DNA of 53,559 bases from Prevotella sp. (GCA_024681705.1 JAILAI010000265.1:1-53559), one strand, 5' to 3'. Positions 17,230 through 27,035 are shown, numbered from the stretch's first letter. Notes: a model not told the origin generated them from the sequence alone. Program-made: numbers and translations.

Positions 17230-20200
17230 ATGAACAACCCATGGAAAGGCCTAGATTCCTATAAGGAGTCTGAGAAAATATACGGTCGCGACGAAGAGAC
17301 CGAGGTGCTCTTCAGTCGCATAGAATACAACGTGCAGACCGTGGTCTACGGACGGTCGGGCATCGGCAAGTCGAGCATCATCAACGCCGGCATCTTCCCC
17401 AAGGCGCGAAGGGCCGGCATGATGCCCGTTAGCATACGCCTCATCCACACGACAGACACGGAGAACCCGAGCGACCCCTATCTGGCGCAGATCAGACGGG
17501 CCATAGAGAGCGAACTGGCGCAGAGCGGCGGCAAGGCCGAGCAGCTGGTGGAGCAATGTGGCACCCACGAGGAGACGCTCTGGGAATATCTGCACCGCTA
17601 TCGCTTCTTCGGAGCCGACGGAATGGTGCTGAAGCCGCTGCTTGTGTTTGACCAGTTCGAGGAGATCTTCACTCTCGAGAAGGACCGGCAGCGCGTTTAC
17701 GACTTCTTCAGCCAGATGGGCGACCTGATCAACGAGGTGCGTCCGCCCTATCTGGAACAGAGCGAAAGAACCACGCAGCAGCCCCTGCCCACGGCAGCCG
17801 GCGGTTCCATCTTCGGCAACATCAAGGGGCGCATGAGGAAGAAAGGGCCGGAATATCTGGAGGAAAGCCTCTTCCACATCGTCTTCACTCTGCGCGAAGA
17901 CTACCTCTCCTATCTGGAACGCAGCACCGCACACATTCCCTCGCTGAAGCTGAACCGCTACAGTCTGCAGCCCATCAACGAGGAACAGGCCGCGGAAATC
18001 ATCATGAAGCCCGTGCCGGGACTGGTGGACAAAGGCGTTGCTGAACTGATTATCCAGAAGGTGACAGGCGAAGCCAACGTCACGATAGACGGCATTCCCA
18101 CGCTGCAGGTGGACTCGGCCATCCTCTCGCTCTACCTGAGCCGACTCTACCTGAAGTGCAGCGAGACGGGAGGAAAGATAACCCGGGAACTGGTGGACCG
18201 CTTCAGCGACAACATCATTCAGGACTTCTACATGGAGAGCATTGCCGGTCTGCCCGACAGCATCGTGGAGTATCTGGAGGACAACCTGCTGAACAACGAC
18301 GGTCGCCGCGAGAACATCTCGGTCTATAATGCCATGCATGTGGGCCATCTCAGTGAGCAACAGCTCGACCTGCTGGCCAGTGAGCGCAAGCTGCTGCGGC
18401 GCTTTGCCTACGGCGGTGACATGCGCATAGAATACATCCACGACATCCTGTGTCCCGTGGTGCAGGAACGGCGCGACTACCGCTCCATGCTGAAGCGGCA
18501 GGAAGCAGAGCGCAACAAGCTGCTCATGGAGGAGAAAAAGAAGCGCGAGGAAATGGAGGAGAAGGCGCGCAGGGAGAAAGAAGAGATGGAGCGGCAGGCC
18601 CAGCGGCTGAAGCGAAAAAACCGGCGCAGGCTGGTGGTGGCGGCATCGGCGGCCATCCTGCTTTTCCTGTTGTGGGCCGGCTATGCGCTGCTCTACCTGG
18701 CCAGCTATAGCGACAGCTACGGCTCATTCACATGGAAAAACGGCTGGCCCGTAGGCGTGGGAAAGAAGCTCGACGGCGACGAGAAGAAGCAGATGGTGGT
18801 GTACTACCGGCTGACGCGCGAGGGAATCTTCAAGCCTGGAACACTGCAACGGACGGAGTTTACGAAGGTGGAGGTGATGAATGCCAAGGGAAAACACACC
18901 ACCAACAAGTTCGTGGCGTCGCCCCTGGTGGCACTCTACGAGAGCGAGGGCGACGACATGAAGGCCCGCGCCTTCGCGCTGATGCAGCAGAAAGTGGCGC
19001 GATGGGAGTACACAGCCGACAACAAAGGCGACCTCACCCGCGAAACGGCATACGACATCGACGGGAATGAGCTCTACGGAATACAGTTCTTCCGCTCGGG
19101 AAACCAGAACATCGTGGACGGGCAGGACGTGGAGACCACCACGGCAGGCGACATGCAGCTGTGGGCCAACTACACCGACTCGGAGGGAAAGGCGATGCGC
19201 GTGCGCGACAATGGCGCCGACCGCATGCGCCTGACCATGAAGAACGGCTTCATCACAGGCTATGCCTTCTTCAGCGAGTCGGGCACGCCTCAGCAGAACG
19301 GAAACCGCGGACAGGGAGTCTATGGCTACAGATACAAGGTGAACGAGGACGGATGCATCACGAAGAAAGTGCCCGTGGACGTGTTCAACGACGATATCAG
19401 CAGTCAGGCCGTCAGCTACACTGCGTTCGACGAATACGGCAGATGGACGAAGTCGTCGGAGGGAACAGCCCGTTACGACGCGAAGATGGTGGTCTACAAC
19501 ATGGGCGCACAGTGCGACACCTTGCGGTTTGACAATGGTGGACGGCTGGTCAGCCGGTCGGCCATGACCGCAGGAAGCCGCTACCAGATATATAGCTACA
19601 ACGATGCACAGGAACTGAACGTCAGAAAGGATTTTACGAAGAAAAACGGCCAATGGCAGTTGGAAGAGAGCATGGAGACGTTCTTCGACCAGAAGACAGG
19701 AAAGAAACAGAAGGTGGTGACCTTCAACAACGATGCCCCCATGAAATACAAGGCCGAAGTGTATGACTACCAGGGACAGAAAACCATTGTAACCTATTAT
19801 GAAGGCAGCACCGCCGAAAAGATAGACCAGCCATCGGAAAAAGACGACAGGAAAGGCGGCTATCACAGGCTCGTGAAGGAGACCGCCACAGAGAAGGACA
19901 TGCAGAAGGAAACGCTGACCTACTACGACAAAGACGGGAAACCCTGCGAGAACAGGGAGTTCTTCAGGCAGGAGACCTTCTACAATGCCGACCAGTATCC
20001 TGTCCGTCGAGTGCTGTACAACAGCGGCGGCATCTATAAGACCGTGCTCTATGAATACGACGAGAACGGGAAGATGGTGGCGCAGTCGGCCATGGGCGTC
20101 GACAACACACCTATACGTTGTTCGCAGTGGGAGATGCAGGGATTCAGCTATTACAAGCTGAAATTCATACAGAATTTCACGGGCTCGAATGTCGCTGTGA

Positions 20201-20658
20201 AGGCCATCAACGAGTTCGGCGACGAGACATGGGTGGTCTATTCCGACGACAACTACAGCTATGTGCGCGAGGTGGTTCCGTCGAAAGAGTTCTTCCATCA
20301 GGACAGTGAGGAGGTCTATGTTCGCGCCGTTCCCATCTATCAGGAGTCGCTCAAACGCATCGAACACAAGAACGCGGTGACCTATATACATATTTTAAAT
20401 AAGGAAGGCACCTACTACAAAGCCACCTCGACAGTGGCAGGCGGACTGCGCGACGGCGACCTGTTGCTGGAAAACCACCAGGCGGGCGAGAACACTGCAG
20501 GAAAAGTGGTCGTGGCGCGCCCCAATCCCAAGGCCAACAACTTCCTCGTCCTCACATTCAATGTCGCGGCCGGCAGCCGTGGGGCTGAGACGTACCCTGT
20601 TTATTACACATACGAAGAAATGAGAAGACTGGAATCATCAATCGGTAAGAAGAAATGA
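17230..20658 (+). CDS. Transmembrane STAND-type NTPase (nSTAND1-like) with extracytoplasmic repeat region, 1142 aa
   Basis: The N-terminus reads NPWKGLDSYKESEKIYGRDEE, split here as NPWKGLDSY and IYGRDEE, the entry of nSTAND1 domains. Walker A is GRSGIGKSS (41-49), Walker B is LLVFDQFEE (137-145), and FTLREDYLSYLER (about 219-231) and PINEEQAAEII (248-258) are typical of STAND proteins. A charged coiled coil (about 415-466) leads to KRKNRRR and one membrane helix (about 468-491); by the positive-inside rule the NTPase is cytoplasmic and residues 492-1142 lie outside. The outer region begins WKNGWPVGVGKKL and contains many Y-D-x-x-G-like turns (YDIDGNE, YDENGKM). It ends with a PDZ-like segment (GLRDGDLLL, about 1074-1082). 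No C-terminal WD40 or TPR sensor of cytoplasmic STANDs is present. Its stop overlaps the next start (ATGA). A receptor-like role is inferred. Confidence 0.85.
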   Translation: MNNPWKGLDSYKESEKIYGRDEETEVLFSRIEYNVQTVVYGRSGIGKSSIINAGIFPKARRAGMMPVSIRLIHTTDTENPSDPYLAQIRRAIESELAQSGGKAEQLVEQCGTHEETLWEYLHRYRFFGADGMVLKPLLVFDQFEEIFTLEKDRQRVYDFFSQMGDLINEVRPPYLEQSERTTQQPLPTAAGGSIFGNIKGRMRKKGPEYLEESLFHIVFTLREDYLSYLERSTAHIPSLKLNRYSLQPINEEQAAEIIMKPVPGLVDKGVAELIIQKVTGEANVTIDGIPTLQVDSAILSLYLSRLYLKCSETGGKITRELVDRFSDNIIQDFYMESIAGLPDSIVEYLEDNLLNNDGRRENISVYNAMHVGHLSEQQLDLLASERKLLRRFAYGGDMRIEYIHDILCPVVQERRDYRSMLKRQEAERNKLLMEEKKKREEMEEKARREKEEMERQAQRLKRKNRRRLVVAASAAILLFLLWAGYALLYLASYSDSYGSFTWKNGWPVGVGKKLDGDEKKQMVVYYRLTREGIFKPGTLQRTEFTKVEVMNAKGKHTTNKFVASPLVALYESEGDDMKARAFALMQQKVARWEYTADNKGDLTRETAYDIDGNELYGIQFFRSGNQNIVDGQDVETTTAGDMQLWANYTDSEGKAMRVRDNGADRMRLTMKNGFITGYAFFSESGTPQQNGNRGQGVYGYRYKVNEDGCITKKVPVDVFNDDISSQAVSYTAFDEYGRWTKSSEGTARYDAKMVVYNMGAQCDTLRFDNGGRLVSRSAMTAGSRYQIYSYNDAQELNVRKDFTKKNGQWQLEESMETFFDQKTGKKQKVVTFNNDAPMKYKAEVYDYQGQKTIVTYYEGSTAEKIDQPSEKDDRKGGYHRLVKETATEKDMQKETLTYYDKDGKPCENREFFRQETFYNADQYPVRRVLYNSGGIYKTVLYEYDENGKMVAQSAMGVDNTPIRCSQWEMQGFSYYKLKFIQNFTGSNVAVKAINEFGDETWVVYSDDNYSYVREVVPSKEFFHQDSEEVYVRAVPIYQESLKRIEHKNAVTYIHILNKEGTYYKATSTVAGGLRDGDLLLENHQAGENTAGKVVVARPNPKANNFLVLTFNVAAGSRGAETYPVYYTYEEMRRLESSIGKKK

Positions 20659-23600
20659 AAAGCAAGATAAAAACCCTTCTGCTGGCCGCCATTTTGCTCC
20701 CTTCGGTGGTCTATGCACAGATAGAGAACGACAGTCCGCTGACAAAGCGCGAGGCGAGAAAGGCTGTTGGTGCGCAGCGAGCTGGCTTGTTCGGTTCTGA
20801 CAGCGATAAGAAGCCTGTCAGAAAGAAAGCACCTTCTGCCCGGCCAGTGCAGAAGCAAGGGGACAAGTTCAATGCAATGCGAGACAGTGTACTGCCACAT
20901 GTACAGACAAGAACTTTTCCCGATACAAAAGGATATGACTACCGATACTATGCCCATGTGACAAGGAAGCATGGCTGGTATGTGGGGGTTGGCGAGCCGC
21001 TCACCGAAGAGCATACCAAACATTTGATGTTGTACTATAAGCTATCAAGAAAAGGTAAGAGCGGGCCATGGACAATTCTGCAGGCCATGAACTCTTATGG
21101 AAAACTGAATGAAAGCAACAACGTGCTGCCTTATGTGGACTATTCGAGCCGACAAGCCAAAGACTGGGCTGACGACATCAGCTCCGTGTGTCAATGGGAG
21201 ACCATAGGCGACAATGGCATGGTGCTACAGGAAAACGCTTACGATGAGGAAGGCAGGCTCGTGTATTCGTTTATGCCCACGTCGGTGAGTGACAATCAGA
21301 TTGTCGGTCATTTCGTAGATAAATACGGCATGACAACAACCTTGAGAGACAATGACGACGATTCGCCAAGCTATATTATCATAACGTTAGATAAAAATGG
21401 CTTTGAATCCAGATTCGACTTTGTCGATGAGAGCGGCTACTATAAGCGGGATGCAAGCGGAAATGCGTTTGTCAACGTGAGAAAATATGATGAAAAAGGA
21501 AACGTCATGAGCGACACCTCGTGCGACATCATGGGCAATCCCGTCAACGACAGTTGGGGCAACAGCAGCTGGAAAGCTGAATATGACAAATGGGGAAACA
21601 CCATGTTAGTGGCCTATTTTGATGATAAGGGACAGTTGATGAGACTGCCATCAATAAAGACTTACGATGACGTCTTTATGAAATACTATGAGCGAGACAA
21701 GTGGGGAAGGGAGTTAAAGGAACGGTTTTTCAAGTTCAACGGTGACGGGGAACTGGTGCCAGACACGACCAGCTTGGGTGTTCACTGCCATGTTCATGAA
21801 TACAACGATAAGGGGAAAACGACACTCTATAGGATTGAAGGTCTTGACAAAAATGTGTTGATAAATGATAACTCAGGTGCCGCATTCAGCATCAGGGCCT
21901 ACGATGACGACGGGAATCAGACACTATTCGCTCGATACACAGCCGATTCGCTTTTGGTAAACGACAACGATGATGACTGTATTAGTAGGCACCGCTATGA
22001 AAATGGAATAATTGTAGAGAGCCTCTATTATTCAACCACCAACGGACGCGACTCCGTACTTAATTTCGTGTACACTTCGGACGGAAGGACAAAGATAAGG
22101 AAAAACATCGCAGAGGGCAGGATTAATGTGGAGAAATACGACGATAGAGGCAACCTCACGGAAGACGCGTATTATGACCTAGACATGAATCCGATAGAAA
22201 GAAACGGCTATTCAAAAAAGACTATCAATTATGAATACAGGCCCAAGTGGATGAGAACGGAGGAGAGATATGTGGATGCAGAAAACCATCCGGTTCTCCA
22301 TAATTCATGTAGTGTTCAGGTTATTGTGACGGATTCCGTTTCGAATATGAAGGAAGTCATTTCCTATGATGAGAACATGAAGGTGATAGAGCATAACCGT
22401 TCTCACTATGATGATGCTTTCGAGAAACAGCTGGACTATCAGTGCTTCACGGCTACCGGTGAGCCAGGCCGCACCATGCTTGATGGTGATTTCTTCTACA
22501 AAATAAAAGCTCAGCGAACCATCAAGGGAGGTATTGCGAACACCGTTGCTGTGAACGAGTTCGACGAGCCTTCATATATGATGGGTGGAGACTTGAACGA
22601 TATTAGATATGTCTATTACGACAACGTGCGCTATGATCCTTATTATTATGATGAGAAGGGAGACAGCATCGTAGACCCTAGCGGATTCAAACAACGTCAC
22701 TGCAAGGCATTTTGCGTGGAAATGCTCGATTCCACGGGAGGAGCCTGGAAACAGGGCCTTAGAAGTGGCGATCTGCTGCTGCAATATGGCGAGTGGACGT
22801 ATTACATCTCTAAGCGGTGGAGCGACCTTCATGAAGACTATCTTTGTTTGGCTACCATCAATAATGCTCCACGAATAAAGGAGGTGGTGGTGATGAGGCA
22901 CGATCCAGTGACGCGAACTAGCCGCGTGATACCAATGATGTTCGAAGAGGGTACCCCGCAGCAACTTGGCTTTGTGTATCATAAGATACTAATGACACCA
23001 AGGGAGGAAGAACGATACGACAGTGTGGCAAGGGCTTTCATTGAAGGACAGGGTTTGAGTATACGCGACTATGAATTGTCATATAAACTGTACAACGATT
23101 CTCTTGATGTCTGTGTGTTCAAGCCTTACCTCGTGGACATGAAAAACCAGAATGTGGCATCAAAGGGACTTCTGGAACAGGTTGCCATTGTCGGGGCAAA
23201 GGTGTACAGTGACGGTAAGTCGGCTCTCTATCTGCTGGGTGATACCATATCGCTGCTTGACATGATGAAAAATGGCGAGCGCGATTCGCTCACCATCTAT
23301 TATACCAATGACGGGCGTACTGTAAGGAGCATCACCATGGACGAAGAAGGCATTGCTGCCATGTTTTCTCTGAGTTCTTCTCCCGACAGGCTCTACGGAC
23401 ATCTCCGGGAAATGGCAGCCAAGATAGGCGAGGAGTATGCAGCGTCGGATGAGCCAAAGATGCAGATGGTTGACGTAATGCTGTCGCCACGGGAGGCGAT
23501 GGAAGCTATCGGAATGCTAATGCCAGACCAAGTGGAGCGAAGAAAGAATGGATTCAGCACCGAAGATATGGGTGACCACCCAGTGAAAGGCATCGGCGAC

Positions 23601-23879
23601 TGCATGATGCAACGACAGCAGAAGTATGATTTACCCCTTGAATCAGGCCTTTGCCTAATGAGCATCATCAGCCATATTGATCCAGAGGGTTATGAGTGCT
23701 ATGTAGATGACAACAAGAATAAGATGTTTTATAAGGTGAAGAAGGGAACCATCAAAGAGGTGGCTGTCGTCTGTCGCAGCGGACAAACGGTGTTTGCCAA
23801 TTGCCATATCAAGGCAGACGATTATGAGCCCGACTACCTATTGAAGGCATTCATGTCGTTGCTAAACGAAGATGAATAG
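20655..23879 (+). CDS. Large secreted protein related to the outer half of the STAND protein, 1074 aa
   Basis: A signal peptide covers residues 1-21 (cut near VVYA-Q), with no lipobox and no later membrane helix, so a periplasmic or exported protein is likely. After a basic linker the protein reads KHGWYVGVGEPL then LMLYYKLSRKG, matching GWPVGVGKKL and MVVYYRLTREG of the preceding gene, and the similarity continues (ENAYDEEGRLVYSF against ETAYDIDGNELYGIQF). About ten Y-[DN]-x-x-G-[NKR] repeats run to about residue 520. A PDZ-like segment follows near 680-790 (GLRSGDLLLQYGEW), and the C-terminal 280 residues are unrecognised. Translation is coupled by an ATGA overlap. By eye this gene is more AT-rich than the two before it, which may reflect a different history. 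Function unknown; a co-receptor or ligand-sensing partner is the simplest guess. Confidence 0.8.
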   Translation: MKSKIKTLLLAAILLPSVVYAQIENDSPLTKREARKAVGAQRAGLFGSDSDKKPVRKKAPSARPVQKQGDKFNAMRDSVLPHVQTRTFPDTKGYDYRYYAHVTRKHGWYVGVGEPLTEEHTKHLMLYYKLSRKGKSGPWTILQAMNSYGKLNESNNVLPYVDYSSRQAKDWADDISSVCQWETIGDNGMVLQENAYDEEGRLVYSFMPTSVSDNQIVGHFVDKYGMTTTLRDNDDDSPSYIIITLDKNGFESRFDFVDESGYYKRDASGNAFVNVRKYDEKGNVMSDTSCDIMGNPVNDSWGNSSWKAEYDKWGNTMLVAYFDDKGQLMRLPSIKTYDDVFMKYYERDKWGRELKERFFKFNGDGELVPDTTSLGVHCHVHEYNDKGKTTLYRIEGLDKNVLINDNSGAAFSIRAYDDDGNQTLFARYTADSLLVNDNDDDCISRHRYENGIIVESLYYSTTNGRDSVLNFVYTSDGRTKIRKNIAEGRINVEKYDDRGNLTEDAYYDLDMNPIERNGYSKKTINYEYRPKWMRTEERYVDAENHPVLHNSCSVQVIVTDSVSNMKEVISYDENMKVIEHNRSHYDDAFEKQLDYQCFTATGEPGRTMLDGDFFYKIKAQRTIKGGIANTVAVNEFDEPSYMMGGDLNDIRYVYYDNVRYDPYYYDEKGDSIVDPSGFKQRHCKAFCVEMLDSTGGAWKQGLRSGDLLLQYGEWTYYISKRWSDLHEDYLCLATINNAPRIKEVVVMRHDPVTRTSRVIPMMFEEGTPQQLGFVYHKILMTPREEERYDSVARAFIEGQGLSIRDYELSYKLYNDSLDVCVFKPYLVDMKNQNVASKGLLEQVAIVGAKVYSDGKSALYLLGDTISLLDMMKNGERDSLTIYYTNDGRTVRSITMDEEGIAAMFSLSSSPDRLYGHLREMAAKIGEEYAASDEPKMQMVDVMLSPREAMEAIGMLMPDQVERRKNGFSTEDMGDHPVKGIGDCMMQRQQKYDLPLESGLCLMSIISHIDPEGYECYVDDNKNKMFYKVKKGTIKEVAVVCRSGQTVFANCHIKADDYEPDYLLKAFMSLLNEDE

Positions 23880-23902
23880 CCCTTTTTCCAACGAAAGGAA
23901 AA

Positions 23903-23949
23903 CGAAAGCCGCTGCCCTTTAATCGGAGAGGGCAGCGGCTTTCGCTTTT
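23903..23949. terminator. Strong terminator ending the TIR/STAND cluster
   Basis: A perfect 16-base-pair stem: CGAAAGCCGCTGCCCT (23903-23918) with AGGGCAGCGGCTTTCG (23929-23944), followed by CTTTTA. It probably also serves the convergent DUF349 gene. Confidence 0.88.
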
Positions 23950-23960
23950 ATAATGGCCGT

Positions 23961-25850
23961 TTATTCTTCGCTTTCCTTGTTCTCAGCGTCGATGGCCTTG
24001 ATTTTCTGGCGTACCAGCTCGCAATCGTCCTTGAGCTTCTGCACCTTGCGGTTCATCTCGTCGATGAGCGAGTTGCCCTTCTTTGAAGCGGCATTCAGGA
24101 AACCGAGGTTGTTCTCGTATGTCTGAATCTCCTGTTTCATCGCCTCGTAGCGGCGCATCAGTCTTGAACGCTCGTTGTCGAGTGCGTCGCCACCACGCTC
24201 TGCCATCGACTTCAGGTTGCTTCTGAAGTTGTCGAGACGGCGGCGGGCGATGCTCACGTTGAGTTCTTTGTAGAGCTTGTCGAGCACCTCGTGGTATTCT
24301 TTATAGAGTTTATCCTTCTCCCTGAAGGGTACGTGACCGATCGACTGGTACTTCTCTACGAGTTCCTGCACCTTCTCTTGCACGTTTTCGCCAGCCTCTT
24401 CGGCTACGGCTTTCAGCTTTGCGATGATGTCGCGCTTCTGTGCCAGGTTTTCCTTTTCGGCGTTGCGTGTGCCGGCATTGGCGGCATTGCGGGCCTCGAA
24501 GAACTTGTTGCAGGCGCCGAGGAAGTCGTTCCAGAGCTGGTCTCCCAATTTCTTGGGCACCATGCCGATGGTCTTCCACTCCTTCTGCAGGGCGATGAGC
24601 TTGTCGCTTGTCGCTTTCCACTCGGTGCTGTCCTGCAAAGCCTTTGCCTGTTCTACCAAAGCGCGCTTCTTGTCAGCGTTCTCGGCGAACTTCGTCTTCA
24701 TGTCCTTGAAGTATTCAGCTTTGCGACCGAAAAAGTCGTCGCAAGCGGCGCGGAAGCGCTCGAATATCTTCACGTTCATCTTCTGCGGAGCAAAACCGAT
24801 GGTCTTCCATTCGGCCTGCACGGCGATGATTTCGCGTGTGTGGCGCTCCCAGTCGGCAGAGCCTTTGTTCTCTTCCTTGGCGATGGCTTCCACCTTCTCG
24901 CACAGGGCCGTCTTCTTCTGCAGGTTCTCCTCCTCACGACTACGAAGGTCGTCGAAGTGCTGCTGATGTTTCTTGTTGATAACGGTGGAGGCAGCCTTGA
25001 ATCGTGCCCATACCTCTTCGCGCAAATCCTTCGCCACAGGACCTGTCTCGCGGAATTCCTGATGAAGTTTCTGAAGCTGGTGGAAGGCGCTGATGACGTC
25101 GCTCTCCTCGTCGAGCTTCTCTGCGGCCTCACAAAGGCGGGTCTTGATCTCCAGGTTCTTCTTGAAGTCGTATTCGCGAGCCTCGCTATTCAGCTTGAGC
25201 AGGTCGTAGAACTGCTCTACGTAGAGCTGGTAGTTGCGCCACAACTCGTTAGCTTTCTCTGCGGGAACGGCTTTTATCTCTTTCCATTCCTGCTGGAGCT
25301 TCTTGAATTCCTGGAACGATTTGTTGGCCTCTTCGGGCGAAGTGGCCATATTCTTTATCTTCTCGATGATGTCGAGTTTTCTCTTCAGGTTCTCCTGTTT
25401 TTCGGCTTCTTGCTCGAGGAACACCTTTGCGCGGCGCTCCTTGATGATGCCCATTTCTGCCTTGAACGTCTCTTCGTCCTCGTCGGGCAGCACGGTGTAT
25501 TTCTCTGGGTCGCCTCCTGCATCGAGGTAGGCCTTCTGTGCTGCATCGCGCTCAGCGAAATGCATCTTGTAGAAGATGGTCTTTAGGGAATCCACTTCCT
25601 CTTTCGAGGGTGTTTCATCTCCGTGAGCCAACTCTTTGAGTCTTTCCACCACTTCCTGCTTGTTGGCAAAGACGCGTTGGTTCGTCTCTTCGGCCTGTTC
25701 GGGTTCGTTGTCGGTTGCGGGTTCGCTGCTTTCGGCAGCTACTTCGCTGGATTCCTGTTCAGCAGCAGGTTCGTTAGCTGCTGTTTCTTCTACTTGGTTT
25801 TTTTCCAACTGTTCCTCTTGTTCGAGGACATTTTCTTGAGAGTCCATCAT
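23961..25850 (-). CDS. DUF349 repeat protein, 629 aa
   Basis: Cytoplasmic, highly charged, mostly helical protein. The N-terminal 65 residues are Glu/Ala-rich and probably disordered. The rest consists of about five tandem DUF349 units of roughly 75 residues, each with a W-[KR]-x-[IT] core and a basic helix (for example LQQEWKEIKAVP, VQAEWKTIGFAP, LQKEWKTIGMVP). The C-terminal 100 residues are a coiled coil. DUF349 proteins are widespread in Bacteroidota and their role is not established. It is convergent with the TIR/STAND cluster. Two ATG codons are adjacent; the upstream one is used. The upstream box TAAGTTTG lies 46 bases away. Confidence 0.9.
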   Translation of the reverse strand: MMDSQENVLEQEEQLEKNQVEETAANEPAAEQESSEVAAESSEPATDNEPEQAEETNQRVFANKQEVVERLKELAHGDETPSKEEVDSLKTIFYKMHFAERDAAQKAYLDAGGDPEKYTVLPDEDEETFKAEMGIIKERRAKVFLEQEAEKQENLKRKLDIIEKIKNMATSPEEANKSFQEFKKLQQEWKEIKAVPAEKANELWRNYQLYVEQFYDLLKLNSEAREYDFKKNLEIKTRLCEAAEKLDEESDVISAFHQLQKLHQEFRETGPVAKDLREEVWARFKAASTVINKKHQQHFDDLRSREEENLQKKTALCEKVEAIAKEENKGSADWERHTREIIAVQAEWKTIGFAPQKMNVKIFERFRAACDDFFGRKAEYFKDMKTKFAENADKKRALVEQAKALQDSTEWKATSDKLIALQKEWKTIGMVPKKLGDQLWNDFLGACNKFFEARNAANAGTRNAEKENLAQKRDIIAKLKAVAEEAGENVQEKVQELVEKYQSIGHVPFREKDKLYKEYHEVLDKLYKELNVSIARRRLDNFRSNLKSMAERGGDALDNERSRLMRRYEAMKQEIQTYENNLGFLNAASKKGNSLIDEMNRKVQKLKDDCELVRQKIKAIDAENKESEE

Positions 25851-25895
25851 TTGGTTTAATGATAATTAGTTCGTAAATCAAGGTTTATGAGGGTG

Positions 25896-25903
25896 CAAAC
25901 TTA
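25896..25903 (-). promoter_or_regulatory. -7 box (TAAGTTTG) for the DUF349 gene
   Basis: CAAACTTA on the plus strand reads TAAGTTTG towards the DUF349 gene, a fit to TAnnTTTG. Confidence 0.55.
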
Positions 25904-25957
25904 CTTAAAAAAATTGAAAGTTCCTAATTTTCCGCCGTTTTTTTTACACTTTGAGGC

Positions 25958-26884
25958 TCAAATGAGTCTTTTTGCGCGCAAAAAGAGCCAAGTGAGAGCA
26001 CTTCCACCAATGGAAATAATCAATGCGACGATGAAGCCGAACGGACTGTTCTCCATTCCGTTGATGAGATTCATGCCAAACAATCCCGCCACGAGGGTTG
26101 GGAACATCATCACGATGGTCACTACGGTGAGCGTACGCATCACGATGTTCATGTTGTTGTTGATGATGCTTTGGTAGGTGTCCATCGTCGATTCCAGAAT
26201 GTTGGAGTAGATGCTCGTGGTTTCGCGGGCCTGCGTCATCTCGATGTTGACGTCCTCGATGAGGTCGGCGTCGAGTTCGTCCACCTGAAGCTTGAACTTC
26301 AGTTTGGCCAACAGGTTCTCGTTACCACGAATAGAGGTCTGGAAATAGGTGAGTGAGTCTTGTAGACGAGAAAGTCCGATGAGGCTTTCGTTGTCCACAT
26401 TGTGATCGAGATCTCGCTTGGCCTTGTCGATGAGCAGGCTGATTTGCTTGAGTCGTTTCAGATACCACACCGCCGACGACAGGAAAAGACGGAAGATCAT
26501 ATCGACATAGTCGGTGAATCCCTCGCCGCGTTTCTGCTGGAAGCTCACGAAGTCGATCATCATGTTCGTCTCGTAATAGCACACGGTGATGGTGACATCG
26601 CGCTTGTGGATAATGCCCAACGGCACGGTGGTATAGGGAGTTCGCGAGCGGATTTCCTTCACATAGGGGATGCGCAGGATGATAAGCATCCAGCCGTCAT
26701 CGTACTCATAGCGGGCACGCTCGTCGGTATCGCTGATGTCGCTAAAGAAATAGTCGGGAATCTGGAAGCGTTCCTCCAGTTCCTGCTGGTCGTCGTCGGT
26801 TGGACACGTCACCTGTATCCAACAATTTGATTCCCATTCGGGGATTGTCCGCAAGCCTTTGCTTGTGTTCCAATAAGTCTTCAT
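25958..26884 (-). CDS. CorA-family magnesium/divalent metal transporter, 308 aa
   Basis: Pentameric inner-membrane channel for Mg2+ (or Co2+/Ni2+). A long cytoplasmic N-terminal domain with helical funnel precedes two C-terminal membrane helices. The selectivity motif GMN is intact in FGMNLINGMENSPFGF (G270-N272), and the basic tail RAKRLI is typical. ATG 26884 is chosen (MKTYWNTSKGLRTIPEW) because it gives a normal length and the upstream extension is non-conserved. The ion cannot be told from sequence alone. It lies downstream of pepD in the same direction, but a terminator and its own promoter separate the two. Confidence 0.93.
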   Translation of the reverse strand: MKTYWNTSKGLRTIPEWESNCWIQVTCPTDDDQQELEERFQIPDYFFSDISDTDERARYEYDDGWMLIILRIPYVKEIRSRTPYTTVPLGIIHKRDVTITVCYYETNMMIDFVSFQQKRGEGFTDYVDMIFRLFLSSAVWYLKRLKQISLLIDKAKRDLDHNVDNESLIGLSRLQDSLTYFQTSIRGNENLLAKLKFKLQVDELDADLIEDVNIEMTQARETTSIYSNILESTMDTYQSIINNNMNIVMRTLTVVTIVMMFPTLVAGLFGMNLINGMENSPFGFIVALIISIGGSALTWLFLRAKRLI

Positions 26885-27035
26885 TGTTGCTAATCCTCCA
26901 AAGATTAAAAGATGAATACTAAAAACCATCTCCGCGAGGATTAGCGCCCTAGGCACCTCATCCTCACGCGTTCACTTGATAAGTTTCCGCCGGATAATCG
27001 TCCATTTCTTGAATATTATTTTGGTTTAACGGGTG

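Noticed and set aside
17251-18441. 396-codon open frame on the minus strand
   Set aside because: Antisense to the NTPase domain of the STAND gene; shadow frame without family features.
18724-20391. 555-codon open frame on the minus strand
   Set aside because: It lies antisense to the STAND gene in GC-rich sequence; no start signals or recognisable domain, and the plus strand has clear motifs.
22950-22970. GGTACCCC as an attachment-site copy of the tRNA-Gln 3' end
   Set aside because: Only eight bases match and they lie within a coding region; not enough for an att repeat.
24291-25586. 431-codon Leu-rich frame on the plus strand
   Set aside because: Antisense of the Lys/Glu-rich DUF349 repeats, which produces Leu/Phe-rich false proteins.
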